64,000 nt of DNA from positions 5,332,001 to 5,396,000 of the forward strand of contig NZ_CP128361.1 of assembly GCF_030345075.1 (NCBI RefSeq). Reading direction: 5' to 3'. Shown in pieces: positions 1 through 8,228 of this stretch (within the stretch, counting starts at the first letter, position 1; every line of letters starts with the position of its first letter). The position numbers and the translations under genes were made by a program. The DNA is from Solwaraspora sp. WMMA2065 (lineage in GTDB: Bacteria > Actinomycetota > Actinomycetes > Mycobacteriales > Micromonosporaceae). Below the pieces are notes generated by a model that was not told the origin of the DNA, did not search any database, and saw only the letters and a program-made list of their open reading frames with translations.

Positions 1-1
1 G

Positions 2-175
2 CTGACCGACGCCGGGGTACCGGAGGCGTTCGCCAGCGTGCTGGCCGCCTCCGACGTCGGCATCGCCCGGGGCGACCTGACCACCGACAGCGGCGACCTC
101 GCCCGACTGATCGGCCGGCCCACCACGTCGCTCGGCGAAGCTGTCCGGGCCGCCCTGGCCGGCCTACCGGGCTGA
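2..175 (+). CDS. C-terminal end of an NmrA-like NAD(P)-binding protein, cut by the window edge
   Basis: Only the last 57 codons are present, ending in TGA at 173-175. The reading includes SDVGIARGDLTTDSGDL and IGRPTTSLGEAVRAAL. That tail is typical of NmrA / SDR-type NAD(P)-binding proteins of the azoreductase or quinone-reductase kind, where the last helix carries the T-x-x-GDLARLIGRP-T-T-L pattern. The Rossmann nucleotide-binding part lies outside the window, so the cofactor cannot be confirmed. The gene converges on the adenine methylase and overlaps its end by 12 bp. Confidence 0.6.
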   Translation: MTDAGVPEAFASVLAASDVGIARGDLTTDSGDLARLIGRPTTSLGEAVRAALAGLPG

Positions 176-1042
176 TCCGCCACTCGGCAGCTGATAGTTG
201 GTGACGAGCAGATCCCAGCTGCCCCGCTTCGCCGACTGCAGGTTAATGTCCCGGCGGGTCGCCATCCGGGTGATCAGGAAATCCGCGCCGAACAGCTCCC
301 GCACGAACGGCGTGTCGCTGTTGGTCAGGGTCAGCCGGACGCCGCGCCGGCTGGCCCGTACCATCGCGTCCCGCAGCCGCACGTGATCGGCCGGCCCGAA
401 CTGCGCCGAGGTGTACCGCCGAAAGTCAGCCCAGCCGCCGAGCGGTACGTACGGTGGATCCAGGTAGACCCAGTCGTCGGCGGCGGCCTCGTCGAGCTGC
501 TCGGCGAAGTCGGCCACCCGTAGGTCAACTCCGGCCAGTGCGTGCGCGGCGTCCAGTAATACCCGCCGGTTGTAGTACGGCCGGTCGTAGGCGCCGTATG
601 GCGCGTTGAACTCGCCCCGTCGGTTGACCCGCCACAGCCCACGGAACGCCGTCTTGTTCAGGTAGATCACCCGGACCGCGCGTTCCAGATCGGAACAGTC
701 TGTCGGCGACCGGCGGCGTACCGCCGCGAAGTGCTCCGGCGTGTTCGGTTGCTCGTCCAGCAGCCGCATCACCGCTTCGGGGTCGCGGGCGACCTCCCGG
801 AAACAGACGATCAACTCAGGGTTGGCGTCACTGAGCACCGCCCGCTGCGGCGCCAGCTCGAAGAAGACCGCTCCGCTGCCGAGGAACGGCTCCCGGTAGC
901 TGCCGGTGAACGGCGGCGCCGCGGCGACGAGGGCGGCGGCGTACCGGGTCTTCCCGCCCGCCCACTTGAGGAACGACCTACCGTCCGCCCTGGTGGTGGA
1001 GCGCGCGGACCTGGCGCCGGCCCGGATCATGGAGCGGATCAT
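164..1042 (-). CDS. D12-class DNA N6-adenine methyltransferase (Dam-like), orphan
   Basis: About 292 aa. It shows the D12 (alpha-class) order of motifs: FLKWAGGKT near the start (AdoMet-binding motif X), [14 protein letters not shown] (motif I), and LDPPYVP (catalytic DPPY, motif IV), followed by LTNSD. The family transfers a methyl group from AdoMet to the N6 of adenine, often in GATC-like sites. I chose the ATG at 1042; a second in-frame ATG lies at 1030, and neither has a clear Shine-Dalgarno (SD) sequence. Either start lies inside the 3' end of the upstream NUDIX gene, an overlap of 53-65 bp that suggests coupled translation. No restriction endonuclease lies beside it, so it looks like an orphan methylase. 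The target site cannot be read from sequence. Confidence 0.85.
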   Translation of the reverse strand: MIRSMIRAGARSARSTTRADGRSFLKWAGGKTRYAAALVAAAPPFTGSYREPFLGSGAVFFELAPQRAVLSDANPELIVCFREVARDPEAVMRLLDEQPNTPEHFAAVRRRSPTDCSDLERAVRVIYLNKTAFRGLWRVNRRGEFNAPYGAYDRPYYNRRVLLDAAHALAGVDLRVADFAEQLDEAAADDWVYLDPPYVPLGGWADFRRYTSAQFGPADHVRLRDAMVRASRRGVRLTLTNSDTPFVRELFGADFLITRMATRRDINLQSAKRGSWDLLVTNYQLPSGGSAR

Positions 1043-1460
1043 ACGGGGCGGTGACCCGCCAGGCGTAGTGCGGCGAGGCGAGGAATTCGGCGAGCAGGCT
1101 CGCCGAGCCGGGAGCGAACGGCCGGCCGTCGCTGATCTGGTCCGGCCGCAGGAACTCCATCGCGGCACCCTCGCCGAGCCGGACGTCGCACTGCCGGGCA
1201 CGGGTGGAGCCGAAGTAGTAGTGCGCCGTCCGCTGCGGGTTCAGCTGCCGGCGGCAGAACAACCGTAACCCGTGCTCGGGGCGCAACCCGGTCTCCTCGG
1301 CGAGTTCGCGTAACGCCGCCTGCTCCGGTGTCTCCCCGGGCTCGCAGTGCCCGCCCGGCACGCACCAGGCGTGCGGATGGCTCGGCGCGTTGCCGTCCCG
1401 TAGCTGCAGCAGCACGGAACCCGCCGGATCGACCAGTAACACCGCGGCGACGTCACCCAT
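978..1460 (-). CDS. NUDIX hydrolase
   Basis: 160 aa. The NUDIX box is complete: a G, five residues, E, seven residues, then REL-AEE-TGL (seen as [12 protein letters not shown] followed by [12 protein letters not shown]). The family hydrolyses nucleoside diphosphates linked to another group, using Mg2+ held by the box glutamates. The flanking VLLQLRDGN and [11 protein letters not shown] resemble MutT/ADP-ribose-type members; the substrate is unknown. The ATG at 1460 overlaps the last 8 bp of the glycosyltransferase gene (ATGGGTGA), so the two are translationally coupled. The coupling invites a role in nucleotide-sugar turnover, but that is inference. Confidence 0.85.
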   Translation of the reverse strand: MGDVAAVLLVDPAGSVLLQLRDGNAPSHPHAWCVPGGHCEPGETPEQAALRELAEETGLRPEHGLRLFCRRQLNPQRTAHYYFGSTRARQCDVRLGEGAAMEFLRPDQISDGRPFAPGSASLLAEFLASPHYAWRVTAPYDPLHDPGRRQVRALHHQGGR

Positions 1461-2682
1461 CGGTCCAGTGTGCGGCCGAACCGCCGGTGACGGGGGCGAG
1501 CGCCGAAAGCTGGTCGGCGTGGCGGGCGATTCCACCCGGATGTGCGAGCCGGGTGGCGATTTCGGCCGGTGCCGGCAGCCTCGACATCAGCTCGGCCGCG
1601 TAGGCCACCCCACTGGCCGGACCGGTCTCGGCCAGCAGCTCGGCGAGCAACTGCGGGGTCACCTCCTCGGGTGCGCAGCCCAGGCCGAGCCGGTGCCGTC
1701 GAACCAGGTCGGCGTTGCCGAACTGGTCGCCGCCGTGCGGCAGGACCAGTTGCCGTACCCCGGAACAGATCGCGCCCATCATCGTCCCGGAGCCGCCGTG
1801 GTGCACCACGGCGGAGCAGCCGGCGAGCACCTGGTGCAGCGGCAGCCAGCCGGCGGGCCGGACGTTGCCCGGCAGCGGCCCGAGCGCCGTCACGTCGGTG
1901 TCGGCGCCGAGGGCCAGCACGAACTCCGCGTCGGTCTGCGCGGCGGCGTCGATGGTGCGGCGCAGTCCGGTCAACCCGGCCAGCGCCGGCACCACGGTAC
2001 CGAGGGTGATCAGCACCCGGGGGCGCGCGGTGGGCAGCCGGAGCCAGTCCGGCAGCGCACCGCCGGCGTTGTACGGCACGTACCGCATCGACCATCCATC
2101 GCCGTCGCCGATCATCAGCTCGGTCGGTGCCAGGTGCAGGACCACCCGGTCGGGCAGCTCCAGTGGTACGCCGTTGCGCTCGTACGCCGCCGCCAGGTAC
2201 GGCAGGAACCGAGCGGCCAGCGCCTCTTCGCGGAACAGGTTGAACCCGTGCTCGACGGCGGGCACCCGCAGTGCACGGGCGGCCAGCAGGCCGGCCGGAT
2301 GCAGTCGGGAGTGCACCACCAGGTCCGGCCGCCACCAGCGGGCCAACGTCACCGTCCCGTCCGCCATCAGGTCGGAGACCCGTCCGAAGGTCTCCAGCAG
2401 CAACGGGTCGGTACGGCTGCCGGCGGCGGCGATCCGCCGGCCCCGCTCGCGCATCCGGGCGGCAAGTTCATCGGTGGTGCCGGTGCCGGTGCCGAACACG
2501 GCGGCGATCGGGGCGCCGGGGGCGACGTCCACCGCCGGCAGACCGGCCTGGGCCGCGCCGGCCAGTCCTTCGGCGGCGGTGCCGACCAGTACGTCGTGGC
2601 CGGCGGCCCGCAATGCCCAGGCGAGCGGCACGGTGGGGAAGAGATGCCCGACTCCGGGCGGGCTGGTGAACAGGACGCGCAC
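1453..2682 (-). CDS. GT1-family glycosyltransferase (macrolide/aglycone type)
   Basis: 409 aa, usual for this GT-B family. The N-terminus [16 protein letters not shown] is the acceptor-domain start seen in antibiotic glycosyltransferases (EryCIII, MGT, UGT type). The C-terminal half has the nucleotide-sugar signature [16 protein letters not shown], then [14 protein letters not shown]. It should move a sugar from an activated nucleotide donor to a small-molecule acceptor in the cytoplasm. It is divergent from the methyltransferase across an 80-bp promoter region and co-transcribed with the NUDIX gene. No deoxysugar biosynthesis genes are in view, so the donor may come from primary metabolism or a distant cluster. 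Confidence 0.85.
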   Translation of the reverse strand: MRVLFTSPPGVGHLFPTVPLAWALRAAGHDVLVGTAAEGLAGAAQAGLPAVDVAPGAPIAAVFGTGTGTTDELAARMRERGRRIAAAGSRTDPLLLETFGRVSDLMADGTVTLARWWRPDLVVHSRLHPAGLLAARALRVPAVEHGFNLFREEALAARFLPYLAAAYERNGVPLELPDRVVLHLAPTELMIGDGDGWSMRYVPYNAGGALPDWLRLPTARPRVLITLGTVVPALAGLTGLRRTIDAAAQTDAEFVLALGADTDVTALGPLPGNVRPAGWLPLHQVLAGCSAVVHHGGSGTMMGAICSGVRQLVLPHGGDQFGNADLVRRHRLGLGCAPEEVTPQLLAELLAETGPASGVAYAAELMSRLPAPAEIATRLAHPGGIARHADQLSALAPVTGGSAAHWTDG

Positions 2683-2697
2683 CGAGAAACCTTCCGG

Positions 2698-2726
2698 TTG
2701 ACACTGGGATCGACAATGGATAATTT
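2698..2726 (+). promoter_or_regulatory. Candidate sigma-70-type promoter for the methyltransferase, with an inverted repeat over the -10
   Basis: TTGACA at 2698-2703, a 17-bp spacer and TAATTT at 2721-2726 form an unusually canonical promoter for this GC-rich DNA. The -10 lies in GATAA-T-TTATC (2719-2729), a perfect odd-centred palindrome that could be a repressor site. It sits between the divergent glycosyltransferase and methyltransferase genes, 38 bp before the methyltransferase ATG. Confidence 0.55.
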
Positions 2727-2764
2727 ATCGTGATTCATCCGGTTTCGCGAGAGGGAGTTCATCG

Positions 2765-3721
2765 ATGGCTGGGCCGACGGACATCCCGTTCACTCCGGAG
2801 CTGCACCTGCGACTGCTACTGAGCATCGACCGCGGACACAACGTGCAGCGCGCGGTCCGCAGCGCGGTGCGACCCGGTGACCGGGTGCTCGACGCCGGCA
2901 CCGGCAGCGGACTGCTGGCGCTGGTCGCCGCCGACGCGGGCGCCGCCGAGGTGGTCGCGGTCGACCGGCACCACGTCGGCATGGCCGAGCAGATCGCCCG
3001 GCACAACAGGGTCGCCGACCGGATCACCTTCGTCGAGTCCGACCTCGCCGATCTCGACCCGGAGGATCTCGGTGGCCGGTTCGACGTACTCCTGGGCATG
3101 ATCCACACCAATAACCCGTTGCTGGACGAGGAGCGCTCCCGGCTGGTCGTCGAGCTGCGTCGCCGGTTCGGCACGGCCGACTGTCGGGTGCTGCCCGGCG
3201 AGGTACGCTACCTGGCCACCGGCTGCGAGCGGCTGGACTGGGACCTGCCGACCGAGCTGACCGATCTGGCCCAGGCCACCGAGGCGCTGCAGGGGGCGTA
3301 CGGCTGGGATTTCCAGCCACTGCTGGACGCGGTCCGTGACGGTGTCGCGATGCGTGCCGCCCGTCCGGCCAAGGGGGTTGCCCCGGCCTGGCGGTCGCCA
3401 ACCCGGTCCGGCGCGCTGCGCTTCCCGCGAAGGGACGTACGGCTGCTCACCGCCGCCGAGGACTGGGTGACGGTGGACTACCAGGCGTCGTCGTTCGACG
3501 GGTTCCCCGACCAGGTGCGGCTCACCGCGACCGCCGCCGGGCGACTGACCGGGGTGATCTGGACCCAGCAGCTGCGGTACGCCGGAGTGCCGCTGTGGAC
3601 CAGCGAGTCGTACAGCCCGCTGGCCGGCCCGTGCCATGTCGGCCCGGGGCAGAAGCTGGTCTTCGGCACCGGTGCGACGTGGCGGGCGACCAACGTCCTC
3701 AGTCACCACCACCCGACGTAG
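2765..3721 (+). CDS. PRMT-fold class I SAM-dependent methyltransferase
   Basis: 318 aa. AdoMet motif I is clear (VLDAGTGSGLLAL), followed by the acidic residue of motif II (VVAVDRH). Sequence and length suggest the protein-arginine-methyltransferase-like fold, but the double-E loop of true PRMTs is replaced by LLGMIHTNNPLL, so arginine methylation is doubtful and a small-molecule acceptor is more likely. An SD-like GAGAGGGAG lies 8 bp before the ATG. The 3' end overlaps the convergent flavin hydroxylase by 19 bp. Position between glycosyltransferase and hydroxylase suggests a tailoring enzyme; the acceptor is unknown. Confidence 0.75.
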   Translation: MAGPTDIPFTPELHLRLLLSIDRGHNVQRAVRSAVRPGDRVLDAGTGSGLLALVAADAGAAEVVAVDRHHVGMAEQIARHNRVADRITFVESDLADLDPEDLGGRFDVLLGMIHTNNPLLDEERSRLVVELRRRFGTADCRVLPGEVRYLATGCERLDWDLPTELTDLAQATEALQGAYGWDFQPLLDAVRDGVAMRAARPAKGVAPAWRSPTRSGALRFPRRDVRLLTAAEDWVTVDYQASSFDGFPDQVRLTATAAGRLTGVIWTQQLRYAGVPLWTSESYSPLAGPCHVGPGQKLVFGTGATWRATNVLSHHHPT

Positions 3722-4875
3722 TCCTCCAGGAACGCGGCCAGGTAGGCCGGTGAGTCGACCAGCCGGGTCAGCCGCGCCGCCTGCACCCGGTGCAGGAACG
3801 CCGCGTCGGCCGTGCCGTACCCGGGGGTGTTGACCAGGTCCATCATCCAGTGCACGAACTCCTGGGCGCGCCAGATGCGGGCCAGCCGGTGCTGCGAGTA
3901 GGCGTCCGACCGGCGGTGGTCGCCGGTGGTGAACCGCTCGATCAGCCCCAGTGCCAGCTCCTCCGCGTCGGCCAGGGCCAGGTTGAAGCCCTTGCCACCG
4001 ACCGGTGGCACGATGTGCGCGGCGTCGCCGGCGAGGAACAGTGACCCGTACCGCATCGGGTCGCAGACCAGGCTGCGCATCCGGACGGTGCCGGTGTCGG
4101 TGACCGGCCCGGTGTGCAGCGTCCACGGTTCGTCCAGGGCCAGCCGGATCCGGACCTCCTTCCAGATCCGCTCGTCCGGCCAGTCCGCCCGGGTCTCGTC
4201 CCGCCCGCATTGCAGGTAGAACCGGCTCACCGTCGGCGTCCGGCGGACGTGCACGCAAGCCCCGGACTCGTGCAGGGCGTTGATCACGCAGTCGCTGGAC
4301 GGCGGGGCTTCGGCGAGCACCGACAGCCAGGCGTAGTCGTACTGGTAGTCGGCGCAGCGCAGCGCCCCGGCGGGGACTGCCCGCCGGGCGACGCCGTACT
4401 CGCCGTCGCAGCCGGCCACCACGTCGCAGTGCAGCTCGCGGCCGTCGGCGAGCCGGATGCGGGGCTGCCCAGTCAGGTCGTCGATCGCCTCCGCCGCAGT
4501 CTCGAACCGCAGGTCACCGCCGTCGGCGAGGTAGGTGTCGACCAGATCGCGGACCAGGAACTGCTGCGGGTAGATGTAGTGGCTGCGGCCGTTGGCCAGC
4601 GGCTCGTAGTGGACCGGGTAGCGCCGCCCGCCGAGCCGGAACTCGACCGCGTCCTCGACCGCACCGGTCCGCAGCAGTCCGCCGGCCAGGTCGTGCCGGC
4701 GAAGCAGGTCGACCACCCGATCCTCCATGGTGGCGCCCCGGGCGCGGTTGGCGACGTACTCGCGGTCCCGACGCTCCAGCACCACACAGCCCACCCCGGC
4801 CCGGCGTAGCAGCACTGCCAGCAGCATCCCGGCCGGTCCGGCGCCGATGACGCCGACCTGGGTACGTTCGTTCAT
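3703..4875 (-). CDS. PobA-like FAD-dependent aromatic hydroxylase
   Basis: 390 aa, the length of 4-hydroxybenzoate 3-monooxygenase. It has GAGPAGMLLAVLLRRAG (FAD dinucleotide motif GxGxxG), the DG motif at VVAGCDGEYGVAR, and LFLAGDAAHIVPPVGGKG (second FAD motif). Parallels with PobA run along the whole protein, including PERIWKE-like and RIWRAQEF segments. The family uses NAD(P)H and O2 to hydroxylate a phenol ring. Translation likely starts at the ATG at 4875, whose A and T overlap the TGA of the upstream PrnB-like gene; a GTG lies one codon earlier. Substrate inference: a hydroxybenzoate or a tryptophan-derived aromatic supplied by its operon partner. Confidence 0.8.
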   Translation of the reverse strand: MNERTQVGVIGAGPAGMLLAVLLRRAGVGCVVLERRDREYVANRARGATMEDRVVDLLRRHDLAGGLLRTGAVEDAVEFRLGGRRYPVHYEPLANGRSHYIYPQQFLVRDLVDTYLADGGDLRFETAAEAIDDLTGQPRIRLADGRELHCDVVAGCDGEYGVARRAVPAGALRCADYQYDYAWLSVLAEAPPSSDCVINALHESGACVHVRRTPTVSRFYLQCGRDETRADWPDERIWKEVRIRLALDEPWTLHTGPVTDTGTVRMRSLVCDPMRYGSLFLAGDAAHIVPPVGGKGFNLALADAEELALGLIERFTTGDHRRSDAYSQHRLARIWRAQEFVHWMMDLVNTPGYGTADAAFLHRVQAARLTRLVDSPAYLAAFLEDYVGWW

Positions 4876-6005
4876 CACCGGTCATCACCGGCCGGCTGGT
4901 CGACGTGGCCGTCGGCGTCAGCGCCGGGCGTTTCGTCTCCGTGGCCACCCAGGCCGGTGTCCGGCGTCCCGCCGTCTTCGGGCCCACCGGGTGTCCCGCC
5001 TCTGTCGGTTCGGTCCCGGTGGCTGCCGTGCAGCGCGAACAGCCGGGCCCGCATCATCTGCCGTACCACCTGCACCCCCGGAGACGTGCTGCGCCCCGCC
5101 GACCGGGCGGCCATCCGGAGGCTGGGCAGCACGTCGCCGCCGAACCGGGCGCAGATCAGTTGGTGCGCCTCGTACGCCTCGACGGTGCCTTCGACGAACT
5201 CGTCGAAGGCGCTACCCAACCGGGCCGGGCCGATCTTGGATCGCATCGCGCGGACCTCGGTGAACAGCGCCATGAGGTGGGCGTGGTCGCGGGTCTGCAG
5301 TCCACTGAAGCCGGCCCGCACCGCTGGCGGTGCCATCGCCGGACGGATCAGTCGCTCGTAGTCGACCGGCGAGAAGTCCGAGGTGAACCGGAAGGCGGCC
5401 GCCGAGCTGCGCATGAACGCCGTGGCGACCCGCAGCGCGGCTCGTGCCTCGGCCTCGTCGCCGTCGGCGCTGGCACCGAGGAAGCAGTTCAGCCCGGTGA
5501 TCGCCCCCTGCATCAGGGTGAAGAAGAACTGGTGACCGATCAGCCACCGGTCGGCGGCGGCGTCGGAGTCACCCGGGTCCGTCCCGTTCGACTGCGGGTG
5601 CGGCGGGCGTTGGACGGGCTTGTCCAGAACGCCGATCGGCTGGTTGCCGACGTCGTGGCCCGCGTACCGGTACAGGCTTTCCAGCCCGAGCCAGAGCTGG
5701 GCGACATAGCCGTCGCTGAGCTGCGAAAGCCCATTTTTGTGGACGTTCTCCCGAACCGCCAGATGCGCTATTGCCAAGGCGTGGAGAAACGCTGATTCCG
5801 GCCTGTGACGGGTACGGCGGATCTGGAAGTAGCGGTCATGCTCCTGGTAGTCGACGGAGGCCGGGTCGGCCAGGCCGCCCGACATCGCGTTGTCGAGCGG
5901 CTCCGGGGCCGAGGTTTGGGGGCCGTCGGCGGTTGCCGCGCGGAGTCGGTGCCGGTTGGTCGGCAGTAACTCCGGATAGGGTAGACACAGTGCGCCATCA
6001 GACAC
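4875..6005 (-). CDS. PrnB-like (DUF1864) haem-dependent oxygenase-family protein
   Basis: 376 aa from the GTG at 6005, which has AGAAGGG seven bases upstream; an ATG at 6035 would add 10 residues but lacks an SD. The protein is mostly helical, with no transmembrane segment or signal. The segment AAFRFTSDFSPVDYERLIRP, then VRAGFSGLQTRDHAHLMALF and later EAYEAHQLICARFGGD, lines up with the central part of PrnB, the enzyme converting 7-chlorotryptophan to monodechloroaminopyrrolnitrin and a member of the IDO/TDO-like haem superfamily. Histidines in RDHAHLM and EAHQ are possible haem or substrate residues. It is the first gene of a two-gene operon with the PobA-like hydroxylase. Remote assignment; substrate unknown. 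Confidence 0.55.
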   Translation of the reverse strand: MSDGALCLPYPELLPTNRHRLRAATADGPQTSAPEPLDNAMSGGLADPASVDYQEHDRYFQIRRTRHRPESAFLHALAIAHLAVRENVHKNGLSQLSDGYVAQLWLGLESLYRYAGHDVGNQPIGVLDKPVQRPPHPQSNGTDPGDSDAAADRWLIGHQFFFTLMQGAITGLNCFLGASADGDEAEARAALRVATAFMRSSAAAFRFTSDFSPVDYERLIRPAMAPPAVRAGFSGLQTRDHAHLMALFTEVRAMRSKIGPARLGSAFDEFVEGTVEAYEAHQLICARFGGDVLPSLRMAARSAGRSTSPGVQVVRQMMRARLFALHGSHRDRTDRGGTPGGPEDGGTPDTGLGGHGDETPGADADGHVDQPAGDDR

Positions 6006-6252
6006 AGGGCAGCCCTTCTGGTGGCTTCCGGGCATGGGTACGGTGTCGCAATACCGCGCCGACGGAGTGGCCTATTCACCGCGCCGCCGGTGATCAAGAA
6101 TTCTTGGAAATTCTCGCGGCTGCTGTGATGGCTGTCAATCCCTGTGTAGTTTTTCGCCTACTGAGTGGTGACTTTGTGCACGTCAGCGGCGCGATATTGA
6201 GTCTGGTGACCGGCGGGGTGGTCGTCGGTCCCCTCCGGCTGGCGGGCGACCG
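6006..6252. promoter_or_regulatory. Upstream region of the PrnB-like operon with a 12-bp palindrome
   Basis: No gene is seen here. The stretch 6085-6180 is visibly AT-richer than its surroundings. It holds the perfect palindrome CAAGAATTCTTG at 6095-6106, about 90 bp before the PrnB-like start, followed by GGAAATTCTC. It probably carries the promoter and an operator for that operon. Confidence 0.4.
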
Positions 6253-6513
6253 TCAACGGTGCACCCGGTCCAGCATCGGGTCGGTCTCGGCCCGTGGCAG
6301 CACGTACGGCGCGGTGATGGTGTCCACTCCGGTGCCACGCGAGCCGGTCGGCCGGTAGGTGACGGTCGCCGCGCCGGCCGAGGCGGTCTCGACGATCCCG
6401 GCGCACCAGGTGCCGCCGCGGTAGACCCAGACCGGGTCGGACGGCTGGTAGCGGTCGGTCGGGTAGACGTCCCGGGGATCGCGTTGGTTGGGGTTGAGGA
6501 TGGGAGCCGGCAT
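6253..6513 (-). CDS. Small hypothetical protein
   Basis: 86 aa. I chose the ATG at 6513 because AGGAGGG lies 8 bp upstream; the ATG at 6519 would be only 2 bp from it. The protein is soluble and reads PSDPVWVYRGGTWCAGIVE in the middle, then VTYRP and ITAPYVLPRAE, which suggests a small beta-barrel-like (SH3/Tudor-like) fold. Proteins of this look are common beside DUF397 and XRE genes in Micromonosporaceae. No function can be given. Confidence 0.65.
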   Translation of the reverse strand: MPAPILNPNQRDPRDVYPTDRYQPSDPVWVYRGGTWCAGIVETASAGAATVTYRPTGSRGTGVDTITAPYVLPRAETDPMLDRVHR

Positions 6514-6519
6514 GCTCAT

Positions 6520-6845
6520 CGCCCTCCTGTCTCGCTGCGCGCGGTGTGTCTCGTGGCTGCTGCCGTCGGATGACTCCGGAGGCAGCTGACCGGCCCGCAA
6601 AGTGGTGACTCTGCGTGCATCGTTGTCTACGCCGCCCCTGGTCTTATCGGGGGTGATGTCGCCGAATGTCCGATTATTCATCACGATGGGTAAACCGCCG
6701 GATACAAGTTCACGTGCGCTATCATGCTCGCAATACCTTGCAGGCGCAAGAGCAGATGCACGTGCATTTGACCCTTCCGCGACGAGGCGCGGCCGCCCCT
6801 GGAGTCCTACGTCTGTTGCGACAATGTCCGATTTGGATTTTATGT
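6520..6845. promoter_or_regulatory. Divergent intergenic region upstream of DUF397 gene
   Basis: No gene is supported in these 326 bp. The stretch holds the perfect palindrome ATGCACGTGCAT (6756-6767), with a related TTCACGTGCGC at about 6708-6718. A ten-codon reading frame starts at the ATG at 6824 (MSDLDFMYA) and ends in a TAA that overlaps the DUF397 start, so it could be a coupling leader. The palindromes may bind the neighbouring XRE regulator. Confidence 0.35.
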
Positions 6846-7085
6846 ATGCATAAGCCGGATAGTGACGTTCCAAGTACCGACCTGCCGACCCTCGCCTGGC
6901 GTAAGAGCGGCCGCAGCAACCCCAGCGGGAACTGCGTCGAGCTTGCCCGGCTGCCCGGTGGTAGCGGGATCGCTCTGCGTAACTCCCGCTACCCGGACGG
7001 TCCGGCGCTGATCTACACCCGTGCGGAGATCGAGGCGTTCATCCTCGGCGCAAGGGACGGTGACTTCGACGACCTGATTCGCTAG
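6846..7085 (+). CDS. DUF397 domain protein
   Basis: 79 aa, one DUF397 domain. The pattern LAWRKSGRSNPSGNCVELA, then IALRNSRYPDGPAL and a final EIEAFILGARDGDFD, is the family hallmark. DUF397 proteins accompany XRE/DUF5753 regulators in actinomycetes and are thought to act as small partners, possibly antitoxin-like or regulator-binding; the mechanism is not established. The regulator lies 190 bp downstream on the same strand, opposite to the usual order. No SD precedes the ATG. Confidence 0.85.
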   Translation: MHKPDSDVPSTDLPTLAWRKSGRSNPSGNCVELARLPGGSGIALRNSRYPDGPALIYTRAEIEAFILGARDGDFDDLIR

Positions 7086-7276
7086 CATCGATCCGGCCGG
7101 TGGCCTGCACCGTGGGGCCCGTCTGGACTCTGCTGGTGACGACCGTCCGCACCGCACGGCGGTGTCCACTGGTCGGACCGGTATCGACGGGGCCTTAGGG
7201 ATCACCCTCAGGTCATGGCATGCTTACTCGCCAAGAGTAGCTGCCATACGACGTGACGGTGTCCGGAGGTCGGTGG

Positions 7277-8161
7277 GTGACGATGACGGCCCAGCCAGAT
7301 GGCGGATCGGCGACCGGGCCGACCGTGCTGCGGATGCTGCTCGGCGCGCAGCTGCGGCGGCTCCGGGAGAGCCAGGGAGTGAGCCGGGAGGCGGCCGGCT
7401 GGCACATCCGCGCCTCCGAATCGAAGATCAGCCGGATGGAGCTCGGCCGGGTCGGCTTCAAGGAACGCGACGTCATCGACCTGCTCACCCTCTACGGAGT
7501 GACCGACTCACGGGAACGCACAGCGCTGCTCGGGCTCGCCCGGCAGGCGAACACGCCCGGCTGGTGGCACCGGTACGGCGACATCCTGCCCAGTTGGTTC
7601 CAGTCCTACCTGGGGCTGGAAGCGGCCGCGAAGATGATCCGCAGCTACGAGGTCCAGTTCGTACCCGGCCTGCTGCAGACCCGCGACTACGCCCGCGCGG
7701 TGGTCCTACTCGGACACGGACGGGCCCCAGCCGACGAAGTGGAACGCCGGGTCGAGCTGCGGATGGAGCGTCAGGAGCTGCTCCATCGGCCACAGCCACC
7801 GAATCTGTGGGCGGTGATCGACGAGGCGGTGCTGCGCCGGCCGATCGGTGGTCCCGCCGTGATGCGCGAGCAGATCAACGCCCTGATCGAGGCGACCAAG
7901 CTACCGAACGTACGGCTGCAGGTCGTGCCGTTCGACGCCGGCGGGCACGCCGCCGCCGGCGGAGCCTTCACCATCCTGCGCTTCGCCGACCAGGACCTGC
8001 CCGACATCATCTACATCGAGCAACTGACCAGCGCGATCTACCTGGACAAGCGGGAGGACGTCGACCATTACGCCGCCGCGATGGAGCGGCTCTGCGTCGA
8101 GGCCGACCCGCCCGCTCGTACCCAGGACCTGCTCCACCAGATCCTGCGCGACCTGGACTGA
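7277..8161 (+). CDS. XRE-family transcriptional regulator with DUF5753
   Basis: 294 aa. The N-terminal helix-turn-helix covers LGAQLRRLRESQGVSREAAG to ESKISRMELGR. The rest is DUF5753, with ARAVVLLGHGR, LWAVIDEAVLRRPIGG, LQVVPFDAGGHAAAGGAF and LPDIIYIEQL. I chose the GTG at 7277 because GGAGGT sits six bases upstream; an ATG two codons later is possible. Such proteins are DNA-binding regulators paired with DUF397 proteins, as here, and are tied to development and antibiotic control in streptomycetes. Targets are unknown. Confidence 0.9.
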   Translation: MTMTAQPDGGSATGPTVLRMLLGAQLRRLRESQGVSREAAGWHIRASESKISRMELGRVGFKERDVIDLLTLYGVTDSRERTALLGLARQANTPGWWHRYGDILPSWFQSYLGLEAAAKMIRSYEVQFVPGLLQTRDYARAVVLLGHGRAPADEVERRVELRMERQELLHRPQPPNLWAVIDEAVLRRPIGGPAVMREQINALIEATKLPNVRLQVVPFDAGGHAAAGGAFTILRFADQDLPDIIYIEQLTSAIYLDKREDVDHYAAAMERLCVEADPPARTQDLLHQILRDLD

Positions 8162-8228
8162 GCCGACAGACCGACCCGGTGGCGCGGGCGTGACCGCAGC
8201 TGGCCACGCCCGCGACCCCGGGGCCGGG

